Source: Perkinsus olseni (lineage: Eukaryota > Perkinsozoa > Perkinsida > Perkinsidae). Taken from it: a DNA stretch of 64,000 bases. Position numbers and translations under genes: made by a program. The notes beneath the pieces are model-generated. The model had not been told where the DNA came from and did no database searches. It saw only the letters and a program-made list of their open reading frames with translations. Shown here piece by piece: positions 59,207 through 64,000 of this stretch; position 1 is the first letter of the stretch; every line of letters begins with the position of its first letter. Where the stretch lies: assembly GCA_013115135.1 (NCBI GenBank), contig JABANP010000124.1, positions 1 through 64,000 on the forward strand, read 5' to 3'.

Positions 59207-60065
59207 ATGTTGCCAAAACGCTCCGCCATCAGAGCTGCGACCACTGCCGTATTGGCCTCCTACAACGCCATCGGTGCTGCAGTTTCCCCTTACGCCTCTG
59301 CAAAGAATGCAAGAACGTCCATCCCAGTGAGTGTTATTGGTCAGGCCAGTAGAAGGAAGAGCCGCCCGATCTTCGCTCGTCTGCTTCTCCGTCAAGCGTT
59401 TTGTCACGTTTTCTGTACTCAGAGTTACGGAGAGCTGAATGGAGGCTCGCACTTCGACGCTATGAAGAACGAAACTTACTGTTCATACGGCGACGCAGCT
59501 GCGCATGCCCAGTTGAGTTTCTATGTCGGACCCGATTACGTGAGCACTTGGGACATGGACTGCCCTAAGGATGGTAAAGAGCCTGCATTCCGAGCCTAGT
59601 AAGTTACGACCCGTGTGCTTAGTTTCCTTGCTCGCTCGGTCTCACAGTTACACGTCCATCCACCGTCTATGGCAATACGTAGAATCCCGAGGCGACGTTA
59701 AAACAGTCCACCGCTTCGAAGACAAGTTCCCTCCTGAAAACACCGGCTGGGATCTTCTTTACGAGATGGATGAATCGCCTTTCAATGCTGATAGAAACGC
59801 ACTGTACGCAGCCGCCAGGCAATTTACATACCCGAGGGGAAAGCACATGCTGTGGGCGAGTGATAAGCGTCAACTCGGGCAAAAGAGAATCATCACCGAG
59901 AAATTCAGAGGAGTTTGCTCGGCTGTGATCAAGGCTGTTGAGAGTAACTTCGGTCCGCTCAAAGATTTATGCGCCGAAGTTCGCAAAGTTTACAAGGAAA
60001 CTCGCAGCGTTGCCAAGAGCCAAGGATGGGTTACCAAAGAGGACCCGCATGAGGAGATGAGCTGA
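59207..60065 (+). CDS. unassigned 237-residue protein
   Basis: Three exons in phase: 59207-59326, 59423-59598 and 59648-60065. Donors GTGAGTG and GTAAGTT, acceptors TACTCAG and CTCACAG. The N-terminus (MLPKRSAIRAATTAVLASYN) is basic, Ala-rich and could be a mitochondrial presequence or a signal anchor. The body is hydrophilic with an acidic middle (HFDAMKNETYC, YVESRGDVKTVHRFEDKF, GWDLLYEMDES) and a Lys-rich C-terminal helical part ending DPHEEMS. Codon reading is clean with no internal stops. No family recognised. Confidence 0.75.
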
Positions 60066-60307
60066 TGGCACTCACGGTAGTTTAGCCTGCCGTTTCATAG
60101 TTTATCAATTTATTCCTGTCTTGTGAGTCATGGAAGCCTGAATATGATCTTGATGATGTCGTTGTGTGAAGCTACTCAGTCTTTGTGTTCAGTTTCGAGC
60201 CAACGGGTTACAGCGCACGTAGGACGCACCTCGTGGCAGCCGCCGTCGAAATAGACCGTCCATAAAAACGAGACATGATACACCTTGCCATGTAGCGATG
60301 GATTAGG

Positions 60308-60329
60308 CTCACCAATGGTAAGTTACCAT
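60308..60329. repeat. 22-nt inverted-triplication element, U=CTTACCAT (one change)
   Basis: The first copy reads CTCACCA. Confidence 0.75.
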
Positions 60330-60839
60330 ACCACACCTCCAGATGAACCCGGCGAGCCGCGGACTAGCACGACAGTCGGAAATGGCCCCAGACGATTAAA
60401 CATGAATGTTGTGTTCTCAATCAGGCGCTCCCTTAACACTTGCGAATGAATAAGACTATTCTTAGTTTAATCAATTCCTGAAAAATCAGATCGGCACCAA
60501 ACTAACTAAGCCGTACCTGGTCTAACTTAGCCGTACTGTCGGCGTTGGATTTTGAGCTCACTCATAACCATTCCAAATCTACTAGATGCAAGCCAAGAAA
60601 CGTCTACTGATAGCATGCTTATGATACAGGAAACGTCATATGATCCCAAGAGCTTGATAGAGCCAAGACCGAGAAACTCCAGAACAGTGAGGGAGCCGGA
60701 ATTAAACTAGCCTGGAAATGCCGCGGCGATTCACAATCTAGATGAACTCGAGAGGGCGACAACTCACCTGTTGGACAACGGCGTCAATTTTGCTTCCCGA
60801 CGAAGACTGCAGCAGCTAGCCACGGAGGAGTTCTAAAGA

Positions 60840-60945
60840 CCACTATTGTGTAAAATTGGCGCGACAGCCGGCGGCGGCGCCCTTTGTGCTGAGAGACGTG
60901 GAGATTATACCATGTACAGCACGATGTATAAGGAAAGCTTGAATC
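60840..60945 (+). repeat. dispersed ~100-bp repeat, copy 4 (opposite strand)
   Basis: Same core as the copies at 1797, 47106 and 58565, in the other orientation. Confidence 0.8.
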
Positions 60946-61383
60946 GGATCGACAGCGGTGGCCCCCGCTATAGCATCGTCGTCAAACGGCATCACTGGTA
61001 GCCAACTTGCTCTCGGAAGGCGAGGGGGAGTCGATCTCAGCAGCAGGGAGTAAGAGAATGTACCATGAACTCGAGGAGCCCACTGTATTTGAATACACCC
61101 CTCTCCAGCACCAGGTCTGCTGATCCAGTGTCGAATCGGCTCTACCTTGAAAGATGAAAGAGAGGAACCCACCTGACCCACTCTGTATCTTGCGCGCTCA
61201 ACCTTAAGATTCCCCATGAACCTCACGAACACAAAGCAGGAGTTTAGGTGAAAAGGTTCGTGAAAATGAGCCCTTTGATTGGATCTACTGCAAGCCAAGC
61301 CTGCCGCTCTAACATAGGCATTGAAAGAAGTATTAAGAAAAGTCAATCGTCTGCCGAACAGCGTCGGCAATACAACAAATCTT

Positions 61384-61416
61384 CGAGACCCGGGTTCAAT
61401 TCCCCCCAGAGACATT
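61384..61416 (+). repeat. tRNA T-arm-like sequence
   Basis: GAGACCCGGGTTCAATTCCC followed by a stem-like tail. It resembles a tRNA 3' half and lies just past or within the glutamate synthase 3' end, antisense to it. Confidence 0.45.
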
Positions 61417-61422
61417 TCTCAG

Positions 61423-64000
61423 TCATTTATTGATAGATCCCGCACGCCTCAACGATGATATTGGTCTCTTGCTATGCGCCACCGACGGCCTAGTTTTAGC
61501 GGAGTGGAAGTTCGACCAGTTCGGGCCACGGTACAGCGCGGGGTTGGCCGACAGGGGTACGCAACGAGGCAAGACTGACGAAAAGCCTTGATGAGATGCT
61601 GACGTCAGGTAACTGAAATAAGAGAGAACTGCGGGAGGCGGTCTCGTTAAAGTATTGTGCGTATGATTCTCTAGAGTTGTCTCCGTGGCTACTATCCAAA
61701 GTTAAAGTCAAAATAATTGTTGATTCCCTCGATCGGTTACCACTAGTTGGTGAATGGGTTATTGCGTTCTTACTCGATTACTGGCCGCAGGCTAGCACGC
61801 AACCAAGAAGACTAACCTGTCGATCACTGCAGCTACGTCTCTTCCCTCCGCCAAGGCAGTGACTATGAGACTTGCTCCCCTTCTGCAGTCCCCAGCCGCG
61901 AATATCGGAGCCTCGGTGACCGCTCCTGTAGCACTCGTGCCATTCACTGTGTACCTGAACGAGGTGGACACATCTATCAACTAAGAAAATCGATCAAACG
62001 GGCGCGCGCTAAATGCTCTATTACGTTCCGTAATCGGCATCGAAACATCCTTCCTTGCGTGGAAGTGCTCCCTGGTCAACATTCTGATCTGGGCCAGTGA
62101 ACCCCATAGCCAGAAGTGCAAGGTCGCACGGGTAGGTGTGTTCCGATCCTGACACAGACCGAGTAATCGATAGAGCTTTGCGACTGATGATGATCTGCAC
62201 TGTCTACACAACACAATGGAGCTGCGCTCATACTATTCATTCTATAATAGAATTTCTTTCAACTATCCCACCTTCTTCCTGCTCTATCTCGTTTGCTGCA
62301 TTACTTGTTTACTCCCGAATTAATTTGGCAAATTTCGCGCCAGTGAAATTTTCGCTCGCCCATATATCAGTTTGTAGGCATGAAACGGTCACAGTTCTCA
62401 AAGAGTGTATTCATATCGTCGTGACGAATGGCATGTTGACAAATCGAATTCAATCTCTCAGTAGTTGAGGCGACATTAGGTTTTTAGACTATATTCCAAA
62501 TTAATTTGGAGCGCTGCACGAGTCAAATCTACTTGTGTTGTATCCCACAACGAGATGGTGCAGGTAATAGCAAGTTGTGGCTGAGATTCGCGACCAGCCT
62601 CAGGCATTCGAAAGCGTTGCGAGCAGCAATGGTTGAAACCACAGCAAAAAGAACCTTTTGCTAACACCTCGTCAAGCACTACAATTGCTAATAATTCGTC
62701 GCGTGCTATGAGGCCAGTTTTTGTAAACGGGAGTGTTGGGACGGAGGGAAAAGCTGAAACTCACTCACACGTACTGTATCCATTACTCGTACGATATACT
62801 GGAAGCCCGAATCCGAACACTGCGTACAAAAAGGCAATCCCAAAAATTCGTTGATACTAAGAATGTTGCAATAAGATCTCTTAGCGTTCTCATCAAAAGG
62901 CTCGCGGGGCGACCAATACGGCTACTCACCTTCGATCGGTTTGGTAGTCCTAGTAACTGGGTCGAAAGAGACCTGCACCGTTTCGATGCCCTTTAGCACG
63001 CCATCCTCACCAACGAACGCTCTGGATTGGACTTCATACTCACGAGGGTCCCTTGAATTCACGGCTTGAACCTAAAGTTGGAGAAGTGCCCCGACCGGGA
63101 TTCGAACCGGGGGCCTCACTTCTTCATGAGCATACTCAACCCTATAGACATCCTCATCCCAGTAGGGCCATCTGCTCTTAGGTTTCGATCCGGCCTGGCA
63201 AACGGACACTTCGATGGGTGTGTGCCAGTTTAAAGTCCAACGCATGACGTGCTCAAGCGAAGGAGCTTCGCGACCAGACCGATAAACGATAATACTTTGC
63301 CGAAGGGTTGTCATAAGTATATCCCGCTGACCCTATCTTGCTCCGATCAGAAGCTACGCTGGAGCTAAGCTAAGTGGCGGATGGCAAAAACCTGGTGTCG
63401 TGATCTCAATCGGGCGATCTCGAACAAGTCCAATTTACATCTGCGGTTGAGATCCTCACCCGAGTGTATCAGGATATATAGTGAGTCGCGAGACTCGGTG
63501 AGAATTTCACGAGGAACTGGTTTCTTGAATTTTTTCGCGTTCAGCCTTTAAAATGAAAGCCACAACCCACGCGGAAGTTCAAGCAAGATAATATTATGCA
63601 AATATAATTCTAGCGGCATTCCGATACCACAACTTCCGGAACTCCCGAGAGATTCGAATCGATGCTGAAATACAGAAGAAGACTTACTGGCCTTCGAGAA
63701 AACTGAAGCACGCTCTCTGCGCCCAGACGAATGGCCGTGGCAACACAATCAACGGCAGTGTCGCCGCCTCCGATAACCACCACCTTGCGGCCGGCGCAAT
63801 CGATGAACCTGATCGAACGATCGTCACGCGCCACGAAATTACGGACTAAGCTCACTTCTCATCGTCATGTTCCGAGTCGAGCCAGCTCTTCTGGGATAGG
63901 GAAAGGAATTCCATAGCCTGAAAACTCAGACTGCAGCGCCGTTGAGGTGTGAAAAATCGTGGAGAGCTCCCAACTTCACGATTGCGTTGCTCGTAATAAG
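61423..64000 (-). CDS. glutamate synthase, GltD-type domain (3' part)
   Basis: Partial; the 5' part lies beyond the right edge. Exons: 63856-63917, 63688-63808, 63120-63194, 62930-63071, 62025-62148, 61817-61954 and a likely last exon 61423-61612, in phase. It is the NAD(P)H-binding, electron-transferring part of glutamate synthase, which makes glutamate from glutamine and 2-oxoglutarate. Seen: AMEFLSLSQKSWL, VVVIGGGDTAVDCVATAIRLG (dinucleotide fold), WPYWDEDVYRVEYAHEE, DPREYEV, FVGEDGVLKGI, DLALLAMGFTGP (second nucleotide-binding region) and IFAAGDCRRGASLIVTALAEGR (FAD-binding). The tail after VAAVID is less typical. Whether it is fused to the large GltB part, as in most eukaryotes, cannot be seen. 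Confidence 0.92.
62239..62260. repeat. inverted-triplication element, hexamer TTCTAT (imperfect)
   Basis: The third block is TTCTTT. In a glutamate synthase intron. Confidence 0.55.
63072..63119 (-). repeat. 48-nt intron made of a tRNA 3'-half-like sequence
   Basis: Glutamate synthase intron starting GTGAGG and ending CTTTAG. Its body on the coding strand reads GGCCCCCGGTTCGAATCCCG and then CGGGGCA, matching T-arm plus 3' acceptor side. Confidence 0.8.
63809..63855 (-). repeat. 47-nt intron sharing a 20-mer with 5.9 kb
   Basis: Contains the complement of CGTCACGCGCCACGAAATTA. A 14-nt part (CGCGCCACGAAATT) also lies, in the opposite sense, in glyoxalase II intron 7 (7959-7972). Confidence 0.7.

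Larger units (their letters stand above)
60066..61422. other. intergenic
   Basis: Holds a dispersed-repeat copy (60840-60945) and one triplication element. The frame 60843-61415 (minus) overlaps the repeat and is not called. Confidence 0.45.

Noticed and set aside
63072..63150. Possible tRNA gene at the GGTTCGAATCCC motif
   Set aside because: No matching 5' acceptor, D-arm or anticodon arm; the stretch is a spliced intron plus coding exon.
1..64000. CRISPR arrays, prokaryotic operons, rRNA genes, spliced-leader RNA gene
   Set aside because: No regularly spaced repeats, no rRNA-like stretch and no match to the dinoflagellate/perkinsid spliced-leader core were found by eye.

Overview
This is nuclear DNA from a unicellular eukaryote. 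Genes are split by many short GT-AG introns (often 47-110 nt, acceptor usually YYYCAG), and the window carries a nuclear tRNA-Ala(AGC), a eukaryotic 40S ribosomal protein S4 and an ER/ubiquitin-pathway deubiquitinase. The style of RPS4 and of the other proteins and the roughly balanced base composition suggest an alveolate, most likely Perkinsus-like. That placement is inference, not proof.

Layout. 0-9 kb: the 3' end of an unassigned gene, a possible small secreted protein, a complete 9-exon amino-acid transporter (AAAP family, minus strand) and a complete 9-exon glyoxalase II (plus strand). 9-34 kb: an accessory, repeat-rich block made of direct copies of a secreted S10 serine carboxypeptidase gene, all on the minus strand: A (11.1-13.6, broken), B (16.0-19.3, doubtful), C (21.4-24.0, broken), a 5' stub E (26.7) and D (29.3-32.3, the best preserved). 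Shards of a glyoxalase II pseudogene, minisatellites, tandem duplications and very many tiny palindromes lie between them. 34-47 kb: tRNA-Ala, exons of an unassigned plus-strand gene, a two-exon tail-anchored protein divergent from RPS4, and a large alpha-helical repeat protein. 47-64 kb: an OTU1/YOD1-type deubiquitinase, an extended-SDR sugar-nucleotide epimerase, an unassigned protein with a possible F-box-like start, an unassigned 237-residue protein, and the 3' part of a glutamate synthase (GltD-type domain) that runs off the right edge.

The most striking signal is a family of tiny templated insertions. At about 30 sites exactly, and about ten more with one or two changes, an octamer U is replaced by U(1-7) followed by the reverse complement of U followed by U(2-8). 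This is a 22-nt inverted triplication with a net gain of 14 nt. Paralogous copies in the same window keep the uninterrupted octamer, so these are insertions. One is nested inside another and one breaks an exon of carboxypeptidase copy A. They occur in introns, intergenic DNA and pseudogenes throughout the window. Exact hits expected by chance are about 64000 x 4^-14, or roughly 0.0002. A second signal is that several short introns consist largely of a tRNA 3'-half-like sequence (T-arm with B-box).

No operon-like or pathway clustering joins the intact genes; they look like ordinary housekeeping neighbours around a carboxypeptidase gene-family expansion.
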